Notes: generated by a model from the sequence alone, not told the origin. DNA of 36,334 bases from Priapulus caudatus (GCF_000485595.1 NW_014578438.1:41714-78047); one strand, 5' to 3'. Shown: positions 1-12,292, numbered from the stretch's first letter. Translations and numbers: made by a program.

Positions 1-3000
1 GAAGATGAATTTGTGTGTCGGAATCCTGAATAGAGAGGTACTAAGCAAAATCTGCTACAACGAGAGTTCTGAACTAACACCAAGAAAAAGCGTAGACAAA
101 TGCCGAGCTATAGAAGCCAGTGCCACACAACTCAAAGTATTTTACGGAAAGATTGCCACCATATTCTGCCATCATCGTACAGCCGATGATCAGATGAGAA
201 AGCAAGGTAAGAAGTGGACAGCTAATAAGACAGCATACTAAACACCCAGCCGGTGTGTTTTGGTGGGTTGTAAAAAAATACCCAAAGGAGAATGACAAAT
301 CCTTGTGGTAAATGTCGGAATACATCATATGCCGAGACAATTGCCCTGCTACAGGTAAAAGCAAGCTGCACTTTGTTCACAAAACAAAAATCATTTTCGC
401 AAGAGGTGTGCCGTTCAAGCAACAACATGGTGTGTCGGAAATCAGTGCTCAAAAAGGAGATTGATCCATCGTATCAGTATCTATGTCTAGACGAGTATAC
501 CGCTAGAACATCAACGCAGCTTACAGTCTGACTGGAACACAAGCGTCAGGGTGGCAACGATAGACACTCTGACTGTTCGATATTTAACGCTTGATACACG
601 CAGCACCAAAGCCTGAATGTCATTCCGATCTAACACACTGCGTTCATGTTCAAGAGCACTGGTCCGCTGCAATCAACTAATGTGCGTCTAAAGAGCTACA
701 AAGTCGGCACACAAATTAAGCCAGAAGGACCAGGTGAATCTAAAAATGTTCAGTAACAAGAGATCTACTCAAACGTCACATTGCCAAGTCGTCAGTCTCA
801 AGAAGTGCCACCGATCCTCGGAAAAGGATGCGATTGCTGTACTTAGCTTTACTGAGAAGAGCTGTGAGGTATACATCTGTTAAACATAGCTCAGATACCC
901 TGATCTATGCAAAGTGCCTAGGAAAGCTACCCAGGCAGTACTCGATCAAAAATAAAACCAAATGCTACTACCCAGTTGTACACTACACCACGGACCAGGA
1001 GTACCATTACGCCTATTCGCGGATAGAAGTCAAAGGAATCCGACCGCATGAACAAATGGGCATCATCGCAAAGCAGCGGAGAGCCTACACTATGGAGTTA
1101 ACTCGATGGTACCTGTACATGAAGTAATGGTGACATAGTTCCGGATGTGCCATTGATCCAAGGCTGACTTGAAATAAAGCATTAATGCGTGAACATCCTC
1201 CCGACAGAAGTCTGGTTCGAAGAATTTGCTGCACAGATTGGCATACGGCAACGAAGTTCATCAGAAATTAGACTAGCGCGTACACAGTTATTGGCACATC
1301 GAGCTGGATGACGAGACGTTCCTAAAAGATGTCGTACCATGAACACCATATTCGGGAGATGGATAGGTATTTCTCCGAACTCCCATATCGGATTGTGTAG
1401 CTCAGGTGAAGATATCATGCCAACGCGCACATGGAAAACATCCTAGAAGGGGATTGATGGAGTGAAATGATCGTCGATGATACGTTAAATTTGGGGCAAC
1501 TCCGATCAGCAACACGACGAACGAGTACAAGCGAGTTCTCGACCAAAAGTAAACAAGGCCTGGACAAAAACTCAACCCTGATAAGCTGAAGTCGGTACAG
1601 AGAAGTCAGCTATGTAGGTCACCTTACGTCTCACATCGTCAGTGGTTTGAGAGCCGATCCCGAACGCGTGAGAGCAGTCCGTAAACATTGCCGCGACCAA
1701 CAAACAAACATGGAAGTGCGGCTAGATTCTTAAGGTATGGGTTACCCTATGTAGCCCAGAGTTCATCCTCAGATCTGTCAAACATAATCTGCACCACTAC
1801 GTCGGCCGAACTGGATCAAAAGAGATGTCGACTTCACAATGAATAACGAACATCACCTACAAGGTTCGAGGAACGAAAAAGCTGATTAACAAGCCCAAGC
1901 CACGTGTTCTGAAGTACTGACGTATGTCCACAAAGCCGATCACAACTATCGGGTGACAGTTCAAAAGAATGGTCTAGGTGGATGTTTTGTTAAATGAGAT
2001 CATCCAATCGCCGTATGCGTCACGCACGGATTAAATCACTGACAGCAGAAGACACTGCTACGTCGCAACAGAGAAAGAACTCTTTTGCTATCGGTATGTC
2101 GGTTTGCAAACGATTCCATGACTACGTAACGGCAAGACAGTTCTTAGTCGAAACAGAGTCACAGCGCCTCGTAGAGGGTCCCGGGTTGTGCGGGCGGAGG
2201 CCTTTTAGTGCCAAGCTTGCCAGAAATAAATCCTGTCAATCTCCACCACCGAGGGTCCCCAGATAAATGAATATCGACATCTACAACGCAAAACGACCTG
2301 AAGCACCATATAAGCCAGGAAAAGAGTTACTACATACTGATACCCCCTAAGAGCTTAACCTGAATCGAACACAGGAACGAGCGATGATTCACTATATGAT
2401 AACTACTGATGTGAACCGACTATTCACGCACCTCCGCTTCACAAGGCGAGAACTAAGAACAGTGTCAGATACGCCAAACTCGTCAAAGTGCTAGTCTTTC
2501 AGGCCCTTATGCGCGACGATCGTGTTAAATAGATGGCCAGAATAAAGAATGAATGTCCGGCACAGTGAAGCCCATATTGGAGTTTTCCGAGATCGAAAAC
2601 TGCGTACGTCACGATCAGCTGCTTTTTCGAAAGTGGACGCGAGTCATCTGCCGGGAACGCTCCGAGCTGCCAACTCTGAAAGAAAATACACGAGTCGCAA
2701 TCAAAAGGCCCATGCGTGAGAACAAGCAAAGAGCCAGAGATGTACCTGTTTTCGGCCTGGCATGAGTCAACCAGATTTCGAAGAAGACTGTAGAAAAGTA
2801 CTGTATGTGCGCAATACAAAAACGGAAACAGCAAAAGAACTGCGTTAATCCCGCACACAAGTAACCCGATCGTCCGTGTCAAAATGTAGCGTCGACCTAT
2901 TTACATGTAAATTGGAGACGATTATATAGTTGTTGTTGACGGTATATTCAATAGTTCTCTGACGTGATGCAACTGAGAGATCAAACGCAGTACAGCAACA

Positions 3001-4129
3001 GTTTATCAAACAAACTGAATCGGTTTTCGCTAAGACATGGCATACCAGACACGCGGTAATGTCGATAATGGTCCCCCGGCAGCGGACGATCATCAAGAAT
3101 TTCTGAAATTGCAGCAACGTGGACTTTTCCATAGTCACATCAAGCTCCTCGGATTTCCACAATCGAACGGACAAACGACAATGCAGTGAAAAACCATGAA
3201 AACGATGACAAGAAATGTCGCGAGGTAAGGTAACATTCCAGTATTTGGGTCATTGCTGGATTTGAGAAACACGCCAGTAACAATATTTGGTAAATGCCTG
3301 CACAGCTCCTCATGGAGTCCGCCGGTTGAGAGCACACTGGCCTTACTTCGCATAAGTTGTTGATACCACACGCAGAAAGAAAGACACGGTCGGATGTAGT
3401 AGCTAATACACATCGCTGCAGTCAACAATGTATCAGAAGGATTATTCGACCGACATGCAGGAAAGTCAGCTATTTACTCACAACCAGGTGATCGGTTACG
3501 GTTACAGTGAACTGAGCAACACATTGCAACCAGCCAACTGTCAAGAGACCGAAGGCGACAAGCCACGATCGTCATGTTGTCGAAATACTACAACCAGGTC
3601 TAAAGAAAATACAGAAGACAATGCGAATAATATATTCCGAGAAACCGTCAAAGAAGAAACAGAAAAGCAGTTTGAACCAAAGAAACGGAGCTTGCCTTAT
3701 GTACAGGTAATGAGAACCGCAAGCGAGATGCAACCGATTGTGCAGACCAGCATAGTGCGAACAACCACCGTTCAGATTGATCTCGCGCACCCGGAAGCGC
3801 GGTGAATACATGTTTATCACAGAAGTGGTCGTGTTGGTTTCACAAACGCATTAAGATTATAGAACATCAGTATGCATCAATTGATATTCGACCAGAAAAT
3901 TCGATTGGTGAACACATGAGGGTAGTCTTAGCCCCTGTGATTGTTCTTTAGGCGTCATATTGAAACTGTTTCAATTCGCGTATTTGATTTTTTCTGTGTA
4001 GTTAACTAGACTACAAATTGCTATTATTGCAGTCTTGAACTAGTCCCTTCAGTTATGTTATGCTGTATATATGATATTGTTAGTTATGACATATGTTTCT
4101 TTTGTGCAAATCATATTTATGAAGGGAGA
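1..4129 (+). pseudogene. Decayed Gypsy-type LTR retrotransposon gag-pol (left arm)
   Basis: A Ty3/Gypsy gag-pol that enters the window inside gag and runs to the 3' LTR. Domain traces appear in canonical order but jump between frames. They are a gag C-terminal segment (about 5-240, ending CRAIEASATQLK), a CxxC zinc knuckle (about 300-430), an aspartic protease trace (DT followed by NVIP, about 592-630), and reverse transcriptase (EQMGIIAKQ near 1050, IVDD near 1470, up to about 1700). RNase H follows at about 1930-2300. The integrase has a zinc-binding region at about 2580-2830 and a core at about 2880-3320 (SDNGP-like trace near 3065). The region where the catalytic Glu is expected, near 3170, is damaged. 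Dozens of small indels and stops break the frame, so no functional protein can be made from this copy. From about 1925 onward it is the inverted counterpart of the cleaner copy at 12662-14422; gag, protease and RT have no partner there. Confidence 0.85.
4118..4129 (+). promoter_or_regulatory. Polypurine tract before the left-arm 3' LTR
   Basis: A purine-rich run (GAAGGGAGA) directly precedes the TGTGA start of the LTR. In LTR retrotransposons this RNase H-resistant tract primes plus-strand DNA synthesis. The same tract lies next to the right-arm LTR at 12429-12439. Confidence 0.7.
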
Positions 4130-4280
4130 TGTGAATGTATCGTTAATGTCTGCCTTTATTGCGCGCTAATAAACAGAAAGAGGCATGTTCTGCTCTCTCC
4201 TAACTACATGCTGACTTAATAGTTGCTCTGCTAGCGTGGTTGCCTAAATAGAATGTCCACAGCAAAGAGCGACATTAACA
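4130..4280 (+). repeat. 3' LTR of the left-arm Gypsy copy (degraded)
   Basis: Begins TGTGAATGTATCG and ends CATTAACA, with an internal AATAAA (GCTAATAAACAG) for transcript 3' ends. It is 151 bp, against 136 bp for the two minus-strand LTRs of this window, and differs from them by many 1-3 nt insertions. It is followed by GTGAC at 4281-4285, the same 5-bp target duplication seen beside both other LTRs. Confidence 0.8.
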
Positions 4281-4285
4281 GTGAC

Positions 4286-7200
4286 AAATTAAGCCGAGTG
4301 TACTTTCCTATTTTGAGATGCTGAAACAGAAAGCAAACAACTGCACACAGGCAGTGGGTATTTTTATATAAAAAACATTTATTTGCATCGCAAAAGCGAA
4401 GAAAGATAACGTGGTTCATCACTGTATGTTTATTACAGAGTAACAAACAATAAAGCAAATCCTAATAAGTAGTGACTAGTGAAGGCATGTGTACAATGTA
4501 GAGAGAGAAGCAGTGAGAACTGAGAGAGGGGAGTGGTGGACAGGAATGTAAGTAGCTGGTTCTATGAATATGAACTTTGAAGATGGGAGAGTCGAGAGTG
4601 TCGGAGGCCATCGGAGGCGGAATTGTGAATGGCGAATGGATTCCAAAGGATGTTTGGATCATGAAGTTACAAGTGTGATTAGTGATATGTTATGTATATG
4701 TAAATATAATTATAGGTTACATGTAGTTAACAGAAAATTTGAACCACTCATGGAATTAATAAATACAACAATTTACATATATGTCCACAATGCCCCACAA
4801 TAATAAAATAAGAAGTAGCATTATATTACATATTTTTTTCGATGAAATTTTGAAACTGAATAATATGCTCTGGATACATAAAAATATGGCTCTGGAGCTT
4901 CAAAACAAGGCTCCGTGGTAAATTTTTGACGAAATCAGAAAAAGGCTCGGGAAAAAAAAAAGTATTTTTTTACCACCGCTTGATGGTGACGGAGCCTTGG
5001 CTAAGCTCATGTTGCTTACAAAATGTACCGTCTTTAAATAAATAAATACAATTCCATGGGTGATCAATGACCTAGTCGATAGTGTATATCATAACATATT
5101 CATTATCGAGCATTACATGCATGAGGCAGTGATGCGAAGAATTAGCCGCTTTCATTACATGTGCAATTTTTAGCTCTAGTGCTTTTGAAAAAATTAATTA
5201 CAGCATTATTTTAGCACTATTAGTATTACTGAGACTACACTATTTTAAGTAGGTGTGAGAAAAGTTTGCCCTAGGTCCAGCCACTTCTAAAGACGTTCAG
5301 ATGTCCAGCAACCTCTAGCTGGCACCCATTAAGCATTAAATAAAGTGGGTGGACTTTTCATTTAAATAGCATCACTATCGGTATTCTGACAAATCTGTAG
5401 TCTTGTACCAATAAGTATTCCTGCCATGCTTCCCTAAAATTATAATTTAGCTGCGCATCATTGCTCATTTCATAGAGAGTAGGCAAATGCTGATAAATGA
5501 AGGTGGGTGGCTATTCCAAGAAAAAGCAAAGAAAGAAATGGGCAATGCACTAAATGACAACCTACGTGTGTGTAGGCTAATGGCGTTTTTATTTACATAA
5601 AATAGCACTGAAAGCACACGAACGATCGGACGGTTTAAACCGGCATACGCTTTGAAGCATCTTTGTCTTGCATGGGAAGTGAGGATTACCCATACAAGGT
5701 AAACTAAACATGAGCTTAGATCATGAATATGTGTATTCGAATACATATATTTCTGGCTATAAGTAATAGTGCTTCAATATGTGTGAATAAAGGGAATGTA
5801 ACGAAATTGGTGACGTGCTTCAACAATCAATAGAAGGTAATTAGGGGCAGAGTTCAATAGTGGGACAGGATATTGGTTCATTATTTTTTGTGAAACATTT
5901 GTAGTAGTAAAAAAAACCGTTTCATGTAAGTAGTCGGATGAGACTGCAATAGTGGATAAGTGAGGCACGTTTATATTTGTGTGGTATAGTACTGCATTGT
6001 GGAAGCAATCATTGTGAGCGCAAGTAGTGCATACTGTCAATTGCATGAACAGGTCTTGTGGCTTTATTTCCAGTGTGTTGGATCTACACTAGCCACAGGT
6101 GTCTTGCAATAGGACACGAATGCATGGACTGATGTTTGATCAGCACTTGCTATACAATGACATAACAGCTTGGCCACGAAGGCTTCCTTAACGCTGCTTC
6201 CTCATATACCATAGAGCATGTTCTCTATCGCAAACACTCACGGTATGAACAGTTTCAACAGCTCCTGAAACGATGCGCGGGATCGAATCGTATAGTCGAC
6301 GTGTGGTTCTTCGATGTCGGGTTGCTCCAACATATGGAGTGAGCGTTAGAAGTTTTAAGCCTTGTGTTTTGATATTGTTCTTTGTGATTGTGCTTGTTGT
6401 TAACCCCAGTGCGATTCGTTTCACCCGACGAGTTTATTTCTATTCATCACGTATGAACAACTGTCATTATAATATTCACAACTCTACTTATATATTCACG
6501 CACATATCAAAAGTGCCATAAAAGACTGCAAACTGAAACTGCTCAAAAACTACCGCGTGAAGCGTTCATCGGCGGCAATTCATAACGTGGCGTCTTGTCA
6601 AGTCTGTCAAGTCTCCACTACCCGATTAGCTAACACCGTGCAACATGTCACAAACTAAAAAACGCATAAGAACTTGATGATTTCGGGGTGCGCAGAGCGT
6701 TATTATAGTACGCTCGCGCAAAGGTGACGTCATCCTAGGGGCGCCACTGGCTACGATGCCTCTAAACACTCCGCGCGCCTCCACTCCGAGGTCACCACTC
6801 GCTGGCAGTGTTGGCCGCCTGACGCTTTACATTTACTTATTATCCCTAATATAGAGCGCGCTGCCTGACTGCAAATACTCTAGAATCGCCAGCCTCCCGA
6901 GGCCTAACCGCACACGTCAACATCTCCACAAGTCACGTCCATCGCTGATAGGCATTATAATCCATCTCGCGATGTCCGTCTCTACAGCGTAATCTAAAGT
7001 TGGCGCATCCGGCCATAAGGTCCGGAGCGTGTTCAGGAGACCGAACGCTCGCGACGGCTCGCCTTCTGAACGACACTGCGCTCGCCGAGCGTTGCGCGCA
7101 AGTTTGAAAAGCTGTTCGCTCAGCGCCGCGAGTTGTTTACAAGATGGCGACGAAAAATCTGGCCGAATGGCGAATCTAACCATTTCTGACGTCAATTGCA

Positions 7201-7322
7201 ATCTATTTCAACTTTATTTCACTTTTCATTCATTCATTTAACTTCTAAATTCAATTTGTATCAATTTCGTCTGCTAATTCGTTTAACAGTACTTGTTCTC
7301 GTCTCAGCGATTAAAATCTGCT
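4286..7322. repeat. Left arm of the large inverted repeat, non-Gypsy part
   Basis: This stretch is the imperfect reverse complement of 9373-12287, recognisable along its whole length. Examples are the segment with TTTTTATATAAAAAACATTT near 4362 matching 12212, and the GC-rich block near 6700-7150 matching 9500-9990. Differences are mostly small insertions in this arm. No conserved gene is recognised; the open frames are short and not shared with the other arm. A TGACGTCA palindrome at 6725-6732 mirrors 9962-9969. Confidence 0.85.
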
Positions 7323-7384
7323 GAGTAACCTCCATGGGGCTCCTGTAGCTTATGTCTTTATGAAGTGATCATGGGTTGTTTCTA

Positions 7385-7395
7385 CTCTGACACCA
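7385..7395 (-). promoter_or_regulatory. Primer-binding site next to the LTR at 7396-7531
   Basis: On the minus strand the LTR ends ACATTACA and is followed at once by TGGTGTCAGAG. A TGG start right after the 5' LTR is what a primer-binding site complementary to a tRNA 3' CCA end looks like, and TGGTGTCAGA resembles sites used by many Gypsy elements. It identifies this LTR as a 5' LTR. Confidence 0.7.
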
Positions 7396-7531
7396 TGTAA
7401 TGTCGCTCTTGCTGGGACATTCTATTAGGAACCACGCTAGCAGAGAACTACTAAGTCAGCCATGTATGTTAGGAGAGAGAGAACATGCTCTTCTGTATAT
7501 TAGCGGTGGCAGCACTATACGATACATCACA
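7396..7531 (-). repeat. 5' LTR of Gypsy element (136 bp)
   Basis: On the minus strand it starts TGTGATGTATCG and ends CATTACA, with TG..CA termini and an internal polyadenylation-like region. It differs from the LTR at 12293-12428 at only about two positions by eye. The outer (5') flank is GTGAC at 7532-7536 and the inner side carries the primer-binding site. Only about 60 bp of leader follow before the sequence turns into the inverted arm at 7322. Confidence 0.85.
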
Positions 7532-7536
7532 GTCAC

Positions 7537-7842
7537 AGTCTCACAGAGATGTGTGCCTGTTAGTCTGTGACATCACATCACATCTATCAGCATATAGTTT
7601 ATCATTGACTATCATTCATAGTTTCAACAGACAATGTATGAATGCAATTGTCACCACATCATTGCAGATTAATACAATGCAAGAGTTGGATTCAGCTGGT
7701 ATTATTGTCAAGTTAAATTTAAATATGAATGAAAGTGTCAACAGTTTCTAGTTCCACACTCTGTTGTGTAACTTTTATTATAAATTGTATTTTATTATGC
7801 GTCAGCGAGTTGATCTAGCCAGCGCCAGCTGCAGCAGATACA
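7537..7842. other. Spacer flank between LTR and MITE; no gene seen
   Basis: AT-rich sequence with a run of short CACAT-type repeats near 7560-7585 and no coding frame that I can support. It is the host-side flank of the 5' LTR. Confidence 0.5.
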
Positions 7843-8302
7843 TAAGCTGGGTTTACACTGACGATTTTCAGTTGCCAAATTGTACGAACTTGGCAGTTTG
7901 GCAACTGACAATCGCCAGTGTAAACGCAAAAGTCGCACGTCCAGCCGATCGATAGCAGCGAGTCGGAAGATTAGAACATGTTCTAATTTCCCTAACTCGG
8001 AGCAGGCGAGTTGGACGTTTTTTTGCCAAGTGGCCAATCAGACAACAGCAATCAGGGGTGTGTCCCTCCACCCTAGGGGGAGAGCACGTTTTTGCTTTAG
8101 GCGCCACGCTGGTGGCATGTAATACATGCAAAAATGCGTATCCGCGTCGCTCAGCGCACACGCTACGGGCCAAATGTTGTAACGTTTGCCACCTCGCGGT
8201 CGATAATGTAAAAGGTTTGAATATATATATATAGATAGGTTGGTGGAAAGAAGAAAAACGCCAAATTGACTGCATATAATCGTCAGTGTAAACCCAGCTT
8301 AA
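7843..8302. mobile_element. MITE with GCTGGGTTTACACTGACGATT termini
   Basis: The left end TAAGCTGGGTTTACACTGAC and the right end (reverse complement) share a perfect terminal inverted repeat of about 20 bp over a 460-bp element. The right flank contains TTAA and the left ATAA, suggesting a TTAA-type target with one change. Subterminal sequence near the left end holds a second inverted motif (TTGCCAAATT..AGTTTGGCAA). No transposase frame fits, so it is non-autonomous. A related right end lies at 16011-16027. Confidence 0.8.
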
Positions 8303-8373
8303 GCCGCTGCTGCATGTACGGTGTATAGCGCTCGCTGTACGTACGTACTTGTGTACATTTCAATTTATCAGGC

Positions 8374-8470
8374 CACGGGAGCGATTTTCTCTCAGGCAAT
8401 CGCTCCCGTTATTGTTCTTACCAGAGCAATTTTAGAGCTTACCAGAGCGAAATCGCTCGTCGCTCCCGTG
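8374..8470. repeat. Short inverted-repeat element (CACGGGAGCGA ends)
   Basis: A 97-bp segment begins CACGGGAGCGATTTT and ends CGTCGCTCCCGTG. Internal copies of CGCTCCCG and ACCAGAGCRA are present. It could fold into a long hairpin and is likely a very small foldback element. TTTTCGCTCCCACCG near 9207 may be a stray relative. Confidence 0.55.
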
Positions 8471-8849
8471 TATTTTTTTCCCTGCCGTCAAGGATGTAGA
8501 TCGTATCAATGACAATGTATAATTTTTGCCCAAACTAAATAAAAGTTGAAATATAGCCAGCTGATTAATAACAAAAGTAATACTAATAGTAATAGATATC
8601 TCAAAGTGTGAATCTGTGATAAGAAGAATAAAACCAAGATAGTCAGTGTTTTTAGTTTTTGTCGCTTTTGCTCAGCCTCTGTGACAGTGTCAGTGTCAGT
8701 GACATGTCATGCGGGCCTGCGGCAACTGTAAGCGGGCTAGCCTATACAAGCTACTACAAGTACTAGAGCTATATCAGGAGTCATGAAAAGCATTCCATAA
8801 CGAATAAATGATTGAATTTGAATCAGCATGCATATTTCCTTTAACTTAC
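8471..8849. other. Intergenic or intronic spacer; nothing recognised
   Basis: AT-rich sequence with a short GTGACAGTGTCAGTGTCAGTGACA direct/inverted tract near 8681-8703. If the exon at 8850-9000 is real, this would be its downstream intron. Confidence 0.4.
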
Positions 8850-9000
8850 CTAAACACAAATATCCATTTACAAGAGGGCCTTCTACTGCGGCTAAACATA
8901 TAGTTAATCCTGTTTTAACAGACCGATACTTTGTAACGGGAATAACCCCATTTGCTTTGGCAGTACACAAAATTTCCCAACAAGTTAAGGGCGCAGCCAT
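8850..9000 (-). CDS. Hypothetical first coding exon, product unknown
   Basis: A minus-strand frame starts at an ATGGCTGCG in good initiation context (9000) and runs 50 codons plus one base to a consensus 5' splice site GTAAGT at 8849-8844. The peptide begins MAAPLTCWEILC and ends GPLVNGYLCL, with hydrophobic stretches compatible with a small membrane or mitochondrial protein. I do not recognise the family and cannot find a downstream exon: at lower coordinates lie a MITE, an LTR and the inverted arm. It may be a gene cut off by the rearrangement, or a chance frame. Confidence 0.3.
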
Positions 9001-9279
9001 GATGAATATTGAAAATACAGACGTTCGATGGTGCTGCTCCTGGCGAATAAAGCGTTCAACTAGGAGTCAGCTAGGAGTCGTCGTAGTGAGTGGCCTATTA
9101 CTAGTAGCACTTATATTATCTTACTCCTGCTAGTAGTAGGGTTGGCCACAAATGGATTTCACGTGTTAATTCAACACATGCAATTTATTTGATCATTCGG
9201 GATCATTTTTCGCTCCCACCGTAATAGCAGGACCACAATGAAGTAGCAAGAAAAACCCCAGAGTGAAATGAAACAAAGT
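9001..9279. other. Spacer; no gene recognised
   Basis: Sequence between the hypothetical exon and the minisatellite, with TAG/CTAGTAGTAG-like simple stretches near 9080-9140. No conserved coding frame seen. Confidence 0.4.
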
Positions 9280-9372
9280 CTATCTCTGCTGCTGGGGACC
9301 TTTCTATCTCTGTTGCTGGGGAGCTTTCTATCTCTGCTGCTGGGGAGCTTTCTATCTCTGTTGCTGGGGAGA
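9280..9372. repeat. 24-bp minisatellite, about 4 copies
   Basis: Units start at 9280, 9304, 9328 and 9352, consensus CTATCTCTGYTGCTGGGG plus AGCTTT, with an alternating C/T at the Y position. The array stops exactly where homology to the left arm begins (AGCAGATTTT at 9373), so it borders the inverted-repeat breakpoint. Confidence 0.9.
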
Positions 9373-12292
9373 AGCAGATTTTAATCGCGAGAGAACAAGT
9401 ACTGTTAAACGAATTAGCAGACGAAATTGATACAAATTGAATTTAGAAGTAAATGAATGAATGAAAAGTGAAATAAAGTTGAAATAGATTGCAAATTGAC
9501 GTCAGAAATGTTAGATTCGCATTCGCTAGATTTTTCGTCGCCATCTTGTAAACAACTCGCGCGCTGAGCGAACAGCTTTTCAAACTTGCGCGCAAACGCT
9601 CGCGAGCGCTCGCGAGCGCAGTGTCGTTCAGAAGGCGAGCGCTCGCGAGCGTTCGGTCTCCTGAACACGCCTCGGACCTTATGGCCGGATGCGCCAACTT
9701 AGATTACGCGTGAAGACGGACATCCCGAGATGGATAATAATGCCTATCAGCCGATGGACGTGACTTGTGGAGATGTTGACGTGTGGCGGTTAGGACCTGG
9801 GAGGCTGGCGATTCTAGAGTATTTGCAGTCAGGCAGCGGCCTCTATATTAGGAATTAATAAGTAAAATGTAAAGCGTCAGGCGCCAACACTGCAGAGTGG
9901 TGACCTCTAGTGGAGGCGCGCGGAGTGTTTAGAGGCATCGTAGCCAGTGGCGCCCCTAGGATGACGTCACTTTGCGCGAGCGTACTATAAATAACGCTGC
10001 GCACCCCGAAATCATCAGTTCTTGGTTTTTAGTTGTGACATGTGCACGTGTAGCTAATCTGGTAGTGGAGACTTGACAGACTTGACAAGACGCCCACGTA
10101 TGAATGCGATGAACGTTCATGGGTAGTTTTGAGCAGTTTTTCAGTTTGCAGTCTTTTATGCACTTTTGTATGTGTGCATATATAAGTAGAGTGTGAAAAC
10201 TGTGAATATATAATGAAGTGTTCATACGTGATGAATAGAAATAAACCTCTCGTGTGTTAACACTGGCTTCAGACTCTGAATGTTTTTGGTCTGTACACTG
10301 GCTCTCCAAGTAGCTGTTCAGCTAGCGCGAAACGAATCGACGGGTTACAAACAACACAACACAAAGAACAATAATCAACACAAGGCTTAAAACTCTAACG
10401 CTCACTCCATATGTTTGGAGCAGCGACATCAAGAACCACACTCGACTATACAATTCGATCCCCGCATCGTTTCAGGAGCTGTTGAAACTGTTTCATACCG
10501 TGAGTGTTGGATAGAGAACATGGTCTATGTATATGGGAAGCAGGTTAAGGAAGCCTTCGTGGCCAGCTGTTGTCATTGTATAGCAAGTGTGATCAACATC
10601 AGTCCATGCATTCGTTCCTGATGCAAGACACCTGTTGGCTAGTAGATCCAACACACCCTGAAATAAAGCAAGACCTGTTCATGCAATTGACAGTATGGCA
10701 CTACTTGGCTTACAATGATTGTTCCACAATGAGTATATACCACACAAATATAAAAGTTGCTCACTTATCCACTATTGCAGTCTATCCGACTACTTACATG
10801 AAACGTTTTTTTACTACTAAAAATGTTTCACAAAAATAATGAACCCAATATCCTGTCCCACTATGAACATCTGCTAATTACACTTCTATTGATTGTTAAG
10901 CACAGTCCACCAATTCGTACATTCCCTTATTCACACATTTGAAGCACTATTACTATAGCCATAAATATATGTATTCGAATACACATATTCATGATCTAGC
11001 TCATGTATTTACCTTGTATGGGTAATCCTCACTTCCCATGAAGACAAGATGTTCAAGCGTATGCGGTAAACCGTCATCGTCGTGTGCTTCAGTTGCTATT
11101 TATGTAAATAAAAACGCATTAGCTACACACACTAGTGTCATTATTGCATGCCATTCTTCTTCTTGTTTTTCTGGAATAAGCCACCACCTTCATTTATCAG
11201 CATTTGCTACTCTCTATGAAATGAGAATGATGCAGCTTAAATTATAATTAGGGAAGATGCAGGAATACTTATTGGTACAAGACTACAGATTGTCAGAATA
11301 GATAGATGAATGTATCTAAATGAAAAGTCCACCACTTATGTTAATTTCTTAATGGGTGCCAGCTAGAGGTTGTGACATCTGAACGTTTTAGAAGTGGTGA
11401 CCTAGGCAAACTTTCTCACACCTACTTAAAATAGTGTAGTCTAGTAATACTAATAGTGTAAAATAATGTATTAAAAAGGCATAGAGTAAAAATTGCACAT
11501 GTAATGAAAGGTAATTCTTCGAACACTGCTCATGCATGATATGCTCGATATATGATATGTATGATATACACGTCGATAGGTCGAAACTTGATCACCCATG
11601 GAATGTATTTATTTATTTAAAGACGGTACATTTGTAACAGAACATGAGCTTGCAAGCTCCTCACCATCAAGCAGGGTAAAAAATACTTTTTTTTCACCAG
11701 AGCCATTTTTCTGACTTGTCAAAAATTTACCAGAGCCATTTTTTATGTATCCAGAGCCATTTTCAGTTTCAAATTTTCGAAAAATATGTAATATAATGTA
11801 CTCTTATTTTATTTGTGGGGATGTGGACATATATGTAAATTGTATGTATTATTAATTCCATGAGTGTGTCAAATTTTCTGTTAATACATGTACCTATAAT
11901 TATATTTACATTACTACATATCACTAATCACACTTGTAACTCATGATCCAAACATCCTTTGAATCCATTCGCATTCACAATGCCGCCTCCGAGGCTCCGA
12001 CACCTCTGACCTCTCCCATCTTCAAAGTTCTATCATAGAACCATACTACCATTCTGTCCACCACTCCCCTTCTCAGTTCTCACTCTTCTCTCTCTACATG
12101 TACACATGCTTCACTAGTCACTACTTATAGATTGCTTATTGTTTTGTTACTCTGTAATAAACATACAGTATGAACCACGTTATCTTTTCGTTTGGATGCA
12201 AATAAATGTTTTTTTATATAAAAATACCACTGTGCAGTTGTTTGTTTCTGTTTTCAGTCTCAAAATAAGAAAGTACACGGTTAATTTGTCAC
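9373..12292. repeat. Right arm of the large inverted repeat, non-Gypsy part
   Basis: This is the reverse complement of 4281-7322 and shorter than it by about 120 bp, because the left copy carries many extra bases. It includes a GC-rich block with GCGCTCGCGAGC repeats (9590-9655), a promoter- or LTR-like stretch (9880-10262), and long AT-rich DNA with no conserved gene. The frames seen are short and not kept between arms. It ends with GTCAC (12288-12292), the target duplication of the adjoining LTR. Confidence 0.85.
9890..10262 (+). promoter_or_regulatory. LTR-like promoter: CRE palindrome, TATA box, AATAAA
   Basis: TGACGTCA (9962-9969), a perfect CREB/ATF-type palindrome, lies just upstream of TATAAATA (9986-9993). 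An AATAAA (10240-10245) follows about 250 bp downstream, and a TGGCTTCAG at 10264 could be a primer-binding site. That spacing is typical of an LTR. The left arm mirrors it (TGACGTCA at 6725-6732), although its TATA is altered and about 70 bp around the candidate primer site are absent. No matching second LTR is visible, so this is a candidate only. Confidence 0.35.

Noticed and set aside
7968-7985. TTAGAACATGTTCTAA palindrome as a steroid-receptor site
   Set aside because: It lies inside a non-autonomous MITE whose internal inverted motifs explain such palindromes.
10415-10621. Frame resembling the C-terminus of a non-LTR reverse transcriptase
   Set aside because: Only a short phrase (YNSIPASFQELL) is suggestive; no RT core, endonuclease or poly(A) tail is visible, and the left-arm copy does not keep the frame.
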